Assembly (NCBI GenBank): GCA_015499995.1
Contig: JADNRV010000097.1
Span: 1 to 64,000, forward strand
Direction: 5' to 3'
Length of the DNA stretch: 64,000 nucleotides
Origin: Flammula alnicola
Lineage: Eukaryota; Basidiomycota; Agaricomycetes; Agaricales; Strophariaceae
The notes beneath the pieces are model-generated. The model saw only the letters and a list, made by a program, of their open reading frames with translations, had not been told where the DNA came from and searched no databases. Below, in pieces: positions 46,848 to 58,074 of this stretch (within the stretch, counting starts at the first letter, position 1; every line of letters starts with the position of its first letter). The position numbers and the translations under genes were made by a program.

Positions 46848-47309
46848 ATGCAACTCGCTTTGTTCGCACTATCCCTCCTCGCCGCGACTGCTTCTGCACA
46901 GGTCACCACCTCCGTGAGCGAGAGCGCGAGCACCACCCGGTCCACCACAGTCTCGTAAGTCTTTCCTCGTCTTTTATTATCCCGTCATCATCGTAAAGCT
47001 TTCCCAAACAGAACGGACACCGCTGCACTCTCCTCCTTATCCTCTTCCGCCGCTGCCTCAGTGTCAGCGCTGTCCTCCTCCGTCTCCGCTCACCTCAGCA
47101 CACAGAGCGGGGCTCTGAGCTCGGCCGTTAGCGCCGCATCCAGCATCATTAGCAGTGCGGTATCCGCTGCAAGCACTGCTGTGCACCCGTCCAGCTCGAC
47201 GAACGGCACGGGAAGCGGGAGTGGGGCGCTTAGCTTGAATGGGAAGGGCGGCATGATGGGCGGGGTCGTGTTGGGCCTGGCAGCGGGTGTTGTCGCTGTC
47301 ATGGTTTGA
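46848..47309 (+). CDS. Small secreted Ser/Ala-rich, probably GPI-anchored protein (copy 1)
   Basis: Two exons (46848-46954, 47012-47309) give 134 residues. The N-terminal signal peptide is MQLALFALSLLAATASAQV, with cleavage likely after ASA. A Ser/Thr/Ala-rich, alanine-periodic middle (repeats of SSAVSAAS type) follows. Then come a Gly/Asn linker (STNGTGSGSG) and a C-terminal hydrophobic tail (GGVVLGLAAGVVAVMV), as in GPI-attachment signals. There are no cysteines. It is probably a heavily O-mannosylated cell-surface protein. It is tandem to a second gene of the same design about 1.1 kb downstream. Confidence 0.82.
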
Positions 47310-48253
47310 GTTGGTTGACTCAAAACCTGATTTTGAAGGTATCAGGGAGTTGGCTGTGAGAGCGGGGCAGGGAGGAAGTTTGTGGAAAATCTTGCTTGCA
47401 GCTTTCAGAGATTTTCGGTCCTTCATTAATCATTATCGAACGTTTATTCCTCCCTTCCATACTTACATTCATAGATGATTCGTGTCTTTCGTCACTCATG
47501 TCAGCCCAATATTGGGCGTATCACATCCCTTTATCTGAATACACACGCCCAGATTTACCAAATTTTGTTATAACTTTCTACCTATGTGCACAAAAAATTA
47601 CTGGAAATATATCTCGAGTGGAAAGACTGTTTCCAAAATAAATTGCTTCCCGACCGAAGTCGAAGACCATTCGAATCTCGAACTTTGGGTTTGGTTGAAC
47701 TCTCGACGTAGTCGTTGTTCAGGAGGCCGACGGCCGTTTCCTACATATGGGAGGTATCTAACTCTCCAGACCGTCTCACACCCTAGTCTTTGCTGCATTG
47801 AAAATAATGTAGGCGCGTTTTAATCTTCTACTATGAAATTTCATCTTCACTACAAAAGTCGTTTATATAGATTACATACCATCGGCGACCATCGGCGACC
47901 AGAGTGGTAAACTTGCCGGCAGACTCGTCGGACTGTACGGAAAGTTGAAATTTATCTTCTTTATCGGCTCGTTTCTTTTCTATCTGATATCTTGTTATCG
48001 GAAAACTGCGCATAGCTGTACATCGGAGTCCAGAAGGCAAAGTCTTGGTCAATGCTTCGAAGGAATGAAACATTGTGTCGACCAAAATAGACCTTTTCAC
48101 AATTTCATGGCGGCGCAATACAATAGATCTCCTTTCTGAACGAATCGGAGCCACTGCGTTGGGCGGATACATCTCCTTTACAGGACAAAATCTCACTTTA
48201 ATTTGATCCAGACTCAGACCAACGTAAGGTCTCCTATCTGCACGCTACATAAT
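47310..48253. other. Spacer between tandem GPI-type genes
   Basis: Frames at 47396-47641 (+) and 47831-48196 (-) lack recognisable features. No gene is supported. Confidence 0.4.
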
Positions 48254-48261
48254 TATATAAA
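48254..48261 (+). promoter_or_regulatory. TATA box of the second GPI-type gene
   Basis: TATATAAA about 135 bp upstream of the ATG at 48396, paralleling the box before the first copy. Confidence 0.55.
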
Positions 48262-48395
48262 CCGACGAATTGTGCTTCACAGTCGGAAAAGGCGACCCTT
48301 CGAACCACCTGAAACACGCCCGCTTCATAGCCCACGGCCAACCCAGTCACTGCACACAAAATCCTTTAATCACCAGTAACACCACAGCCCGGAAG

Positions 48396-48867
48396 ATGCA
48401 GCTCTCCATCAAGCTCCTCGCACTCACGCTCCTAGCTGCGAGTGCAACGGCGCAGGTCACCGTGACTACGTACGTTGTTTAATCCCACCACGGTATCTTT
48501 TTACCTACGTATCTTACTTTAATCTCTCGAGGACAGCACGAACACAGCCGTCTCCCCAACGACTTCATCTACCACCTCAGAGTCTACTACAGCCTCCACG
48601 ACATCGTCCACGACATCGTCCACGACGGAAACAACGACCGCCTCTTCCACCACCGAGTTCACCTCCCTCTCCTCCGTCATTTCGTCTTTGTCTTCAGCAC
48701 GGAGCTCCGCGGCGTCCTCTGCGTCCCAAGTCCTTTCGAGCTTGGCTTCGGTTGCGAGCACCGTTGTCCATCCTACTTCTACGTCCACCAGTGGTGCAGT
48801 TCCTACGGGCGTCACCGGTGGTGGGGTGGCGCTGGCCCTTGCCGGTGTTGTGGCTGCCCTTGTTTAA
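48396..48867 (+). CDS. Small secreted Ser/Thr-rich, probably GPI-anchored protein (copy 2)
   Basis: Two exons (48396-48469, 48537-48867) give 134 residues, the same length as copy 1. The signal peptide is MQLSIKLLALTLLAASATAQ. The middle is very Thr/Ser-rich with TTSST repeats and an SSLSSARSSAASSASQ stretch. The tail GGGVALALAGVVAALV ends in hydrophobic residues as for GPI transfer. The 66-bp intron sits shortly after the signal peptide, as in copy 1. The Ser-rich segment ending STVVHPTSTS parallels STAVHPSSST of copy 1, supporting a tandem duplication. Confidence 0.82.
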
Positions 48868-49625
48868 AGGTGGAGTCGGCAGTTCAAGCTGAAGCGGGAT
48901 GAAGAGCGCGCGTAGAATTTCCTCCACGAGCACGGTAATGAATGGTAGTATATGACATGATGGTTATAGAATTGTCGTCGGCCTTGGGTGTCCGAGATTG
49001 GTGACGGTATGGGACTATTTATCTATGCAGTTTTTGGTTTCTATATGTATATGAATGGTAATGGATTTCTATGAAGCGCACAATTAGACTCTACGAATCT
49101 CAGTTGAACACCTGTTGCTGGATGTGGGTGGAATGTGCATCGCCGCGATGACGCCATTCAAATTTAGCAGTTTAGCGCCGAGAAGCGGAGGCAAAAGCGC
49201 GCATGTTCTAATGTGATTTGCAAGACGGGCGCTAAACGCATATACCCATCGATTGAAGGTTGCCTATGCTCAAACAATGTATTCTTGTCAGATACAAGTA
49301 TTGGCATGCACGACTGGGTCGCATATTCGCACTTTCATTTAACGTCCATTCTCGGAGTGTCCATGGGCGATAAATATCTAGACTAGCAGCGCAGAAATCA
49401 GCTGCTTCGCTGGAATTATCTTAGACTTTATCTCGTGACGCTGGCACCAGTTATTATGCATAGATGCCAATGCCGTCTGAACCAAATAAATATTGGACGT
49501 GTTTAAGGGGCCGGTTATGTAAGCTGCCACGTCTGGAAAGCGGTGAGGTGGCGATCAGTGTCGTCTAAACATCTTTCTCTTTATTCCAACTCTCTCCTCC
49601 TCCGCTCCTTCGTGACTTTTCGAAC
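48868..49625. other. Intergenic, SEC61 promoter side
   Basis: No gene is supported. C/T-rich sequence (CTCTCTCCTCCTCCGCTCC) precedes the SEC61 ATG, as is common for fungal housekeeping promoters. Confidence 0.4.
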
Positions 49626-51580
49626 ATGAGCGGGTGTATGTTCTCTTTATTGCACTATACAGGTCTTTGAAACTGACATGTGTCGTACAGTCCGGTTTCT
49701 CAATCTTGTTCGGCCTTTCTTACCCATTTTGCCTGAAGTCTCGTCACCAGATCGAAAGGTACGCCTTTTTGTCTCAAGAAATACCTATCTTTTAACCATT
49801 CGCGATTTTCTAGGTTCCTTTCAACCAAAAAGTACTATGGACAGCTGTAACTCTCCTTATTTTCTTGGTCTGCTCGCAAGTGCCCTTGTACGGTATCATG
49901 TCCTCCGACTCGTCCGACCCTCTCTACTGGATGCGTGTTATCCTTGCCTCTAATCGTGGAACGCTCATGGAACTCGGTATCACCCCTATCATCACTTCAG
50001 GAATGATCATGCAGCTGCTTGCGGGTGCTAATCTCATCGACGTTGACTTTGGTCTCAAGGAGGATCGGGCTTTGTTCAGCGGTGCTCAAAAGCGTGAGTT
50101 TTCAGCCTATTTGATTCATAACTTTATACCTTCTCGTTGTGTCTCTGCGGGCGAGCTAATTTTCGATTCTGTGGTGTGCATTTCGACGTGTCTGTGATAG
50201 TCTTCGCGCCCGCGTGACCGGCGCCAGCTACATGCCTGGAATCACTCCACATTCTCTTTCCCGGTCACCTCTATTTCCTTTTGCTCGGTACTGATTCTTT
50301 TTTCGCGTAGTTTTCGCTCTCATCATCGCCCTCGGCCAGGCAACGGTATACGTCCTCACGGGTCTCTACGGCCAACCGAAGGACCTCGGTGCCGGTGTTT
50401 GCCTTCTCCTCATCATCCAACTCATCGTCGCCGCCCTCATCGTCATCCTCCTCGACGAGCTCCTCCAGAAGGGCTACGGTCTCGGCTCCGGCATCAACTT
50501 GTTCATCGCGACCAACATTTGCGAGTCCATCGTGTGGAAAGCGTTCTCTCCCACGACCGTCAACATCGGGCGCGGCTCCGAGTTCGAAGGCGCCATCGTA
50601 GCCCTCTTCCACCTCCTCTTCACCTGGCACGATAAAGGCCGTGCGCTCCGCGAGGCGTTCTGGAGAGAGCGTCTGCCCAATGTTATGAGCTTGTTCTCGA
50701 CCGTCGTTATCTTTGCTGTCGTCATTTACCTCCAGGGATTCCGTATTGAGATCCCGGTGAAGAGCAACAGGTTCCGTGGCCAGCGTGGATCGTACCCCGT
50801 CAAGCTGTTCTACACCTCGAACATGCCCATTATGCTGCAGTCCGCATTGACCTCGAACGTTTTCATCGTCTCCCAGATGCTCGCAACGCGCTTCCCCAGC
50901 AACCTCTTCGTCAAGATCCTCGGTGTTTGGGAGGTACGCATTGGCAATCTCACATGTGGCGTTTCGCATAGCTGACGCCTTATTCACTTTATGTAGCCTC
51001 TTGAAGACTCTCCTCAGCTTCGCGCCACATCTGGTATCGCGTACTACATGTCCCCTCCTCACACAATCAAGGAAGCCGTTCTCGACCCCATCCACACCGC
51101 TGTGTACATTACCTTCATGCTGTCCGCCTGCGCTCTGTTCTCCAAGACCTGGATCGAAGTCTCTGGATCAGGCCCTCGGGACGTGGCTAAGCAGCTCAAA
51201 GATCAACAGATGGTATGTTGTCTTCCTATTTGTCACTGTCATATTTCGTGTCTCAGGGTCGTGCTTCTTTCTTTCTAGGTTATGGCTGGACACCGTGAAG
51301 GCTCGATGTACAAAGAACTCAAGCGTATCATCCCGACCGCTGCCGCATTTGGCGGTGCCATCCTGGGCTTGCTCTCCGTCGCTGCCGATCTCTCTGGCGC
51401 TATTGGAAGTGGAACGGGTATCCTCATGGCTGTCACCATTATCTACAGCTGTGCGTCCCTTTTTCCTTGCTATTTTCTTGTTTGTGGTTCCTGATATATT
51501 CTCTCGCTCTCGCAGACTGGGAAATCGGCATGCGCGAGTCTGGCGGCCCCGAGATGGCAGCGTTTGGTGACCTCCTGTAA
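49626..51580 (+). CDS. SEC61: Sec61 alpha subunit of the ER translocon
   Basis: Seven exons (49626-49635, 49691-49758, 49814-50093, 50311-50933, 50997-51212, 51279-51450, 51516-51580) give 477 residues, the usual length. The first exon is 10 nt (MSG plus one base). Conserved blocks are [59 protein letters not shown] (plug region), [37 protein letters not shown] and the C-terminal MRESGGPEM. It forms the protein-conducting channel of the ER membrane with ten helices. No anomaly was noticed; the 217-bp intron before exon 4 is longer than its neighbours. Confidence 0.97.
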
Positions 51581-52321
51581 TTCGTTCGCTCATAGCATTG
51601 TCAGAGGTCGAAACGAAAATGGAAAGGTGTCATGCAATAGTTGGGCGAGCTCGTGGTTGGGATGAACGCAATAATATTAATTTATACGCGCGCGTCAAGG
51701 AGGGAATGAATAGGCATTCGATGGACCGGGGGGTCTATGACTTTCGGCCAGGATGATCGTTGCGCATTGGGAGGTCGGCGGGCAGTTGGAAGTTTCCCCC
51801 TTTGTTTCTAATCTCATCCGGTTCCTTGTGTAAAAAAAAGATAATTTAATCTCGCTGCCCTCTAGGACTTGTGTTGTGAGATGAAAACGCTGGACTATGA
51901 TGGTGTGCTTCTTGAGGCGCTGTGATACTTCTCGCAATGACCAGGAGCCAGGAGGCACAGAATACTTAGTCCATGGAGTCACATGCAGCGGCCGGCAGGC
52001 ATCGGCTTCGTTAGCTCACCTGGACCAGTCCAAACAACGCGTCGCCCATCGCGCTCAATTCTGCTCACCGCACCCTCTTCCACGCCCGTGCCCTCTCCAT
52101 CGTCTGGCCGAAGACTGCTCCTGCTCTTCAACTGCGCCAACGCCACCTACTCACGAATCACCACAGGGGTGATCTCGTTCGCTGTCTAATGGCGGCGCTT
52201 CCATATGATCCTGAACTGTATATGCCTTGTCATGCCTTCGAAGTGGGTTTTTTATCGTAGCCTTCTGTTTCATTCCGCGTCGATTCAACTGGAAATATCT
52301 TAAGTATGTGCATACAGGTAC
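51581..52321. other. 3' UTR and intergenic DNA
   Basis: No supported gene; short frames on both strands overlap. Confidence 0.4.
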
Positions 52322-52559
52322 ATACTGTAGCAATTAAATCAATTCGGCGGTCACAGGTCACAGCCCTACCCAATTTGACGAAAGGTCACAGAGGTCACAG
52401 CAAAAATCCCAAAAATCCGCCCGGAACAGTCGTTCCGGGGATCAAAAGGCTTACAAATCCATCAAAAAAGCCTAAATATAGTAATATGACGAATTCAAAA
52501 TTTCGTCAGGTGGGTCACAGGTCACACCTACTGACGAATTGATTTAATTGGTACAGTAT
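52322..52559. mobile_element. 238-bp MITE with GGTCACAG repeats and a central hairpin
   Basis: The ends ATACTGTAGCAATTAAATCA and its reverse complement form a ~25-bp inverted repeat continuing to CAATTCG, with one mismatch. The element carries several direct copies of GGTCACAG (left, inner and right) and a perfect internal hairpin CCCGGAAC-agtc-GTTCCGGG. TA dinucleotides near both ends would fit a Tc1/mariner-type TA target (CTGTA...TACAG). It has no coding capacity. Confidence 0.78.
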
Positions 52560-53159
52560 GCCAGAACCTTCTGTTAGTTCTTCAGAGCACTTTGCAAGAC
52601 TGCGCTCTGGTCCTTGGCTATAGTGTACACCGTATAAAGATCCTTGAACCCTGGTACGCGTCTCGAGCCCATCTACAAATCAAATTCAATTGTCTTACTT
52701 GCTTCTGTAGGCCCACCTCGACCCCGCCGCCTGGGCGTTTAGCAGTGAATGCATTGTCTGTTAAGGCCTCATAATCGATCCGACAAACGTGTGTCGTTAA
52801 GAAATGGTATTTTAGTCGCCGCCTCTTCCCCAACGTGGATGAATATTTTTGTAAGTTATCTTTGTACACGGCAGTCTTCTGGGATTTGAATGTACTGCTA
52901 ATTCTTGGCTTTGAAGGATTTTTCTGATTTATAAAACGACTGTGAGGTAAAAATCGCCAGGAGCGGAGAGGCGGGAGCGGATTGCCGAATGCTCAAAGGT
53001 TCGGCAATGTCAAGAGTTGACTTCACTTTTAATGGCACACGACCGTAATTCGTTCGATTTCCTCATAACCCCTCCACTTTTCTCCACATGTCTTTATAGG
53101 TACTTTCACATCTTCGAAACATCCACAACATACCCTCTGATACATTCATCAAGACTACC
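52560..53159. other. Intergenic and PHO84 promoter region
   Basis: About 600 bp without a gene. No CACGTG phosphate-response box is seen in this stretch. Confidence 0.4.
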
Positions 53160-55753
53160 ATGGCGGAACTTCAAGTTCTGCAGAACCCGACAGCCTCGAC
53201 CATGTCGTTAGGAGAGGTTGCCCGGCATCGCGCCAATCTCGAGGAGGTTGAAAGGCATGAGAATCGACCGCCGTTTATGCTCACCATGACCGAGCTCAAG
53301 CTCATTGGAATAGCCGGTGTCGGATTTTTTTTGGATGGTAAGCGCCGTGATCTTCCCGTTCTTTAGAAACGTACTGACGAATGTCCGTCAGCTTACGATC
53401 TCTTCATCATCAACGTATATACTCTAATCGTCATCTCGGTTGAAAAATATCGAACTGAGGAAATTTGTAGCCTGTAACAACAATGCTTCAATATCGACTC
53501 TATGGAGGCGGTCACCTTCCCGCCAACCTCGAGGGCTTCGTCAAGGCTGGCGCCAACATCGGCAGTGTCATCGGTCAATTTCTCTTTGGTTCGTCCTGTC
53601 TGTCAATAAAAAAAATTATGCATCTTGATGTTGCTTCGTGTCCTAAGGTTATCTCGCAGATTCGCTCGGGCGAAAAACTGTCTGTGAGTATCCATCCACC
53701 CACGTTCATTCCCACATCCTTTCCCTGTGGCGTCTACAGCTATTTATATCCAAAACTACAGATGGAAAAGAGCTCATGCTCATCATCGTCGCCACCATCC
53801 TTAGCATGTCTACCCCAACCGGCTCGCTCAGCCCTAAGTCATGCCTTATATATCTGGGTATGTTTCGTATCCTCCTCGGTGTCGGCGTTGGTGGAGACTA
53901 TCCCATGTCCGCGTCGGTAGCTTCTGAGCGAGCTAACCTCCGGAAACGCGGAACTATGCTGGCGTATGTCTTCTCTAGCCAGGGTTGGGGAAGCCTCGTC
54001 GGCAGCTTGCTTACGATGATCGTCTTGCTGTGCTACAAAAACGTGATGAACACGAAAGACGAGACCTCCAAAGTAGACGGAGGTGCGTCAGTTTTTTTAC
54101 ATCCCTAACATGTCTCTCTTTCTTACCTTTTTTCCCCAGTATGGCGTATTGTCATTGGCTTCTCCCTTATACCTGCTTTTGGCACGCTCTACCAACGCCT
54201 CACGCTCCCCGAATCGACGCGTTATCTATTAGCGCAGAAGATCAGACACCAAGACCTAGCCAATGAGGCTGCAGACAGCATTGAGCTCCTCAAGAAGGAG
54301 CAGAAACCAAAACACGAGCACATAAAAATGGATAACCTAACACCCTCGGGTCGTTCTATCGATAACGCGGAAAACCCTACGACAACGGAAGACGAGAACA
54401 ACACCCCGGGGAGCACCTCGTCATCGCAGAACGGGGCATCGGTCGAGAAAAATGAGGCAGTCAATGAGGCTACAGCGCCCATAGAAGTTATTGTCAAGAA
54501 GGCGGCGCATATCAGAGGTACGCTTTCTGCCCCTCATTTAACGTGTCAGTGACAGTGAGGTGCTCACGCGGAAGATGCTTGTATAGAAGCCATTACGTAC
54601 TTCTCAGAGTGGCGCCACGCAAAATTATTGATCGGAACGTGCATGTGCTGGTTTCTCCTCGACATTGCGTGCGTTAGATTTTCCAGTCAGCTTTTTCTTT
54701 CTCTGACATTTACTTGCTCTCGTGCTCTAGATTCTATGGCATCAACCTGAACCAGAATATCGTCCTTCAGCAAATTGGATATGATGGATCGACGGGAACA
54801 CCTTGGGAGCGTCTTTTCAAGATATCGACTGGAGGTATCATTATCACCGCCCTCGGTTTCGTACCCGGTATGCTCTACCTGTTCCGTATCGTCCCCTTCA
54901 TGTTTATAAAATCTCACTGGATCTGCGATTAGGATACTACGCTACAGTTCTGACCATCGAAATCCTCGGCCGCAAATGGATCCAGATCCAAGGTTTCCTT
55001 GCCGCCGCTCTTTTCCGTACGTTCTTCCTTCCGCATTTCGTTATACCCTTGATTATACCTCCATCGCAGTGGGCATCCTCGCCGGAAAGTTTCACTCGCT
55101 AAGCAAAGCGGCCTTCATTGTTTGTTTCGCTTTCCTCCAGTTCTTCTTCAATTTTGGTGCAAACACGTGAGTTCTTTCCGGTGTCCCCTCTGATAGTGAT
55201 ATTTGCGGTTTACTCACTCAGTATTACTAGAACAACATATGTGAGTCACGGGTTTGATTCGATTCCATGGAAAATCACTGATTCACTTGTTGCTAGTGCT
55301 ATCCTGCTGAAGGTACGTTTGATGTCTTCCCTGTACAATCCGCCGCTAAGGACCCACTTCGCATAGTTTTCCCCACACGTTTCCGTGCGAGTGCCCACGG
55401 CACTTCAGCAGCATGCGGAAAGGCCGGCGCCATCATCACTGCGCTTGTGTTCAACACGCTGAGCCAGAAGATCGGAACACCTGCTGTTCTATGGAGTGCG
55501 TTGCTTTTTCCTTTCCTGCATGAGAGAAACACCGCTGACGATTATCTTTTCTGTTTTGTTTGATAGTCTTTGTTGGATGTTGCATCGCCGGTGCCTGTGC
55601 GTCCTCTCTATAAATGTATATGCAGAAATTAACGTCTTCGTTCTAGTCTTCACTCTTCTTCTCCCTGAAGTCATGGGCCGCGATCCGGACGTGATTCTCG
55701 CAGAAGAGATCCGCGTACGGCGCGAAGAGAGACGTGCCGCCCGTAGTCACTAG
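53160..55753 (+). CDS. PHO84: High-affinity inorganic phosphate transporter (MFS, Pho84 type)
   Basis: Fifteen exons give 514 residues: 53160-53337, 53392-53414, 53471-53588, 53648-53683, 53762-54082, 54140-54517, 54587-54668, 54731-54867, 54933-55016, 55070-55166, 55231-55240, 55297-55312, 55367-55495, 55567-55596, 55647-55753. Two micro-exons of 10 and 16 nt encode the TTYCYPAE segment. Motifs: [41 protein letters not shown] (phosphate:H+ symporter signature), [15 protein letters not shown] and [15 protein letters not shown]. The central loop (about 275-340) is long and acidic. Twelve helices are expected at the plasma membrane. All junctions keep phase and restore conserved residues. It converges on the Mpv17-type gene downstream. 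Confidence 0.95.
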
Positions 55754-56557
55754 AGTAGATTCGGAACAAAAGTAACGACTCATGAATGTATAAACTAGCT
55801 GTACTCTAGAACTGCAGTGTTTGTAATGGAGCCATCATGATCAATTTCGTCATTTAGCTCTGCTCTTATTATAAGTAGTGATATAAGACGGATTATATCA
55901 AGAAGTACCCATAGAATTTTTTTAATTCAGAACTGGAAGCACACTGGGACTCTCCTGGTCATAAACACTACCGTCGTACTCGCACAATTTTTTGTATCTC
56001 CTTTCAATTACAAATTTATCTATGATGTACAAAGATTCAGGGTGCAACGCTCACATACTATTTAATCGTACATCCTGCTAGAGCTGGAGTTCTAATTCTA
56101 TTGCAAAGAGTTCACGTTTTCAATGAATGCCAACATGTCGAACCTTGAAATCCACAACCATATGCGCATGCACTGACCCTGCCCTCGGCTCGTTTGATCT
56201 TTCTATCTGTGTGTCTCCGCTGATTGGTATCGGTGACTCGAGCCTACTTGAGCCATGATTGATCGTTCACATCTACGCTCTCCATTTATCTCCAGATTCG
56301 ATCAATCGCCCTGGATCCCCGGAGAGACCCTTTCGACTCAACACCTAAGGTATATTCTATCCTTCTCTCTCTCAGCGTTCCTTGCTCTTATGCACAGATC
56401 CAAGAGCATAGCTAGCTTGTGATCGCTAAGTCTGCGCTTCGTCCTCCGGCTTCGTCCATCCTGAACGCACGCTGCCGCCATCATCCTCTGCCCTCGTTCG
56501 GTGCCCTCGAGTCCGAAGTTACCATCCATGCCGGCGGAAAGCAAGCCCATCCCTGCA
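55754..56557. other. Convergent intergenic region
   Basis: 3' flanks of PHO84 (+) and the Mpv17-type gene (-). No gene supported. Confidence 0.45.
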
Positions 56558-58074
56558 TCAGGCGAGGTTCTCTGAGCGCGATGAATGTGTACTGACGGTC
56601 GCCAGTCCATCGTGTCCCGTTACTTCGTGCCTCGCGTTCGACGCGCTGAGGTATGTACCTATGAGTGCAGAGGGAGGGAATTCGGTGTCAGGAATGAGCA
56701 CTGAGCGTTGAACATGTCGACAGGCGAGAGGAAGAGAAGAGACGATGGAAAGTAAACACGCACTCCAAAACACGCTAACCATGCTCACCACCACGACCCG
56801 TAGATGCGGCGGGGTGAGCGACAAGTTGATGACTTGTGTTGGGATGTAGACCACCCTGGGAGATGATGGATGTCAGGTGGCAGATATCGAACCGGAAGGA
56901 GAAGAAGGAAATAGGAAAGGATGTCAAAATGTCAAGAAGCGAGAAATGAAAGCAAACGACGATGGAACATCAATCGACATGAGACCAATAGATGGATAAA
57001 TCCAGACGGAGGGAATCAGGGATGAGGACATACCAGCTAAGAACAAGTGTTGGGACGAACGTCTGCAGACCCGACCCAGTATGGATATGACACAGTGGAG
57101 AGAGTTATCAGCACAGGCCGAGTACCAGAAACAGAAAAAAAAAGGGCGAGAGAACCACAGACTCACGGCTCTGACACGATCCGCCGCTTCACTGGGCCTA
57201 CCCTCCAGAGCGCTCATCGTGCCGTAGAAGGACGCCGCGGCGGCTAATAGTATGTGTGTTCAGAGCAATGTAAAATGCAGGCAGGCAATCAGCACAAGTC
57301 CAAGTATAGGAAAGGCGAGACGAGAGTAGACGAGCGCACCAGGTGAAAAGATCGCCTGATCCAACGATACCTAGACAAAGAGAAAAAAAAAAGCAAGAGG
57401 TTGGTATTCACATAACGTCGGGTAAAGTGGCTGCCGGACGCACCCTGTAGACGAGCGCCTTGGTCCGGCTGGGAGAGTGGATTTGGTTGAGGAATTGATA
57501 CCACTTCGTCATAGCGGGTCCAAATAGGGCGCCTTGGATGAGTAGTGCATTCAAATTTAAATTAGAGAAGTGGTGGATCGGTAACAGTTTAGTTGAGCGA
57601 CACAAGCGCCGAGGGCAAGGCATATTTACCTCGATAGAGCGTGAGTCGTGCAGTACGTGAAAACTAGCGATGAGGATGGTTAGTGAGTGCGAGTATATTT
57701 TTTCATGGAAGAGAAGGACATAAGAATGGTTCGACTAGACACAAAACATGGCAGTAGGCATAAGTGCCCACCAAGGAAAATCAAGAATTCATCTGCCAAC
57801 ACGAAACGAACTCGAGGAAATTGAAAGGAAAACTACACACGCACATCATGTTCCCGCCCCTTCCCTTCGATGCCCTGCTGCGCTACAACATCTCCCACAC
57901 CAAACAGAAAGGCCCCAGTGATGCATTGGGTCAACATCGGTCGCCACAGCAGGAGTGCACTGTCGGTAGTGGATGTTACAAGAGTCAGCCATTATCGAGG
58001 AAATGGCCACGGCACGAGGTAATCCTGTGTGGCTGTAGACTTACATACTTGTATGAACGGAGAAGGTGGGCCAT
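56558..58074 (-). CDS. Mpv17/PMP22-family membrane protein
   Basis: Nine exons on the minus strand (58049-58074, 57845-57959, 57630-57663, 57444-57532, 57340-57370, 57167-57243, 57034-57062, 56764-56855, 56558-56659 less one base at the splice) give 197 residues. Motifs: MAHLLRSYNALLLWRPMLTQ, GDVVAQQ, the family hallmark GPAMTKWYQFLNQI, KALVYRVSLDQAIFSP, MSALEGRPSEAADRVRATF and WVVYIPTQVINLSLTPPHLR. These proteins sit in mitochondrial (Sym1/Mpv17) or peroxisomal (PMP22) membranes with about four helices. The introns here are longer (73-181 bp) than in neighbours. The C-terminal ~30 residues are hydrophilic and not conserved. Which organelle it serves cannot be told. Confidence 0.88.

Noticed and set aside
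50271..51095. 274-codon minus-strand acidic ORF
   Set aside because: Antisense shadow of the large SEC61 exon.
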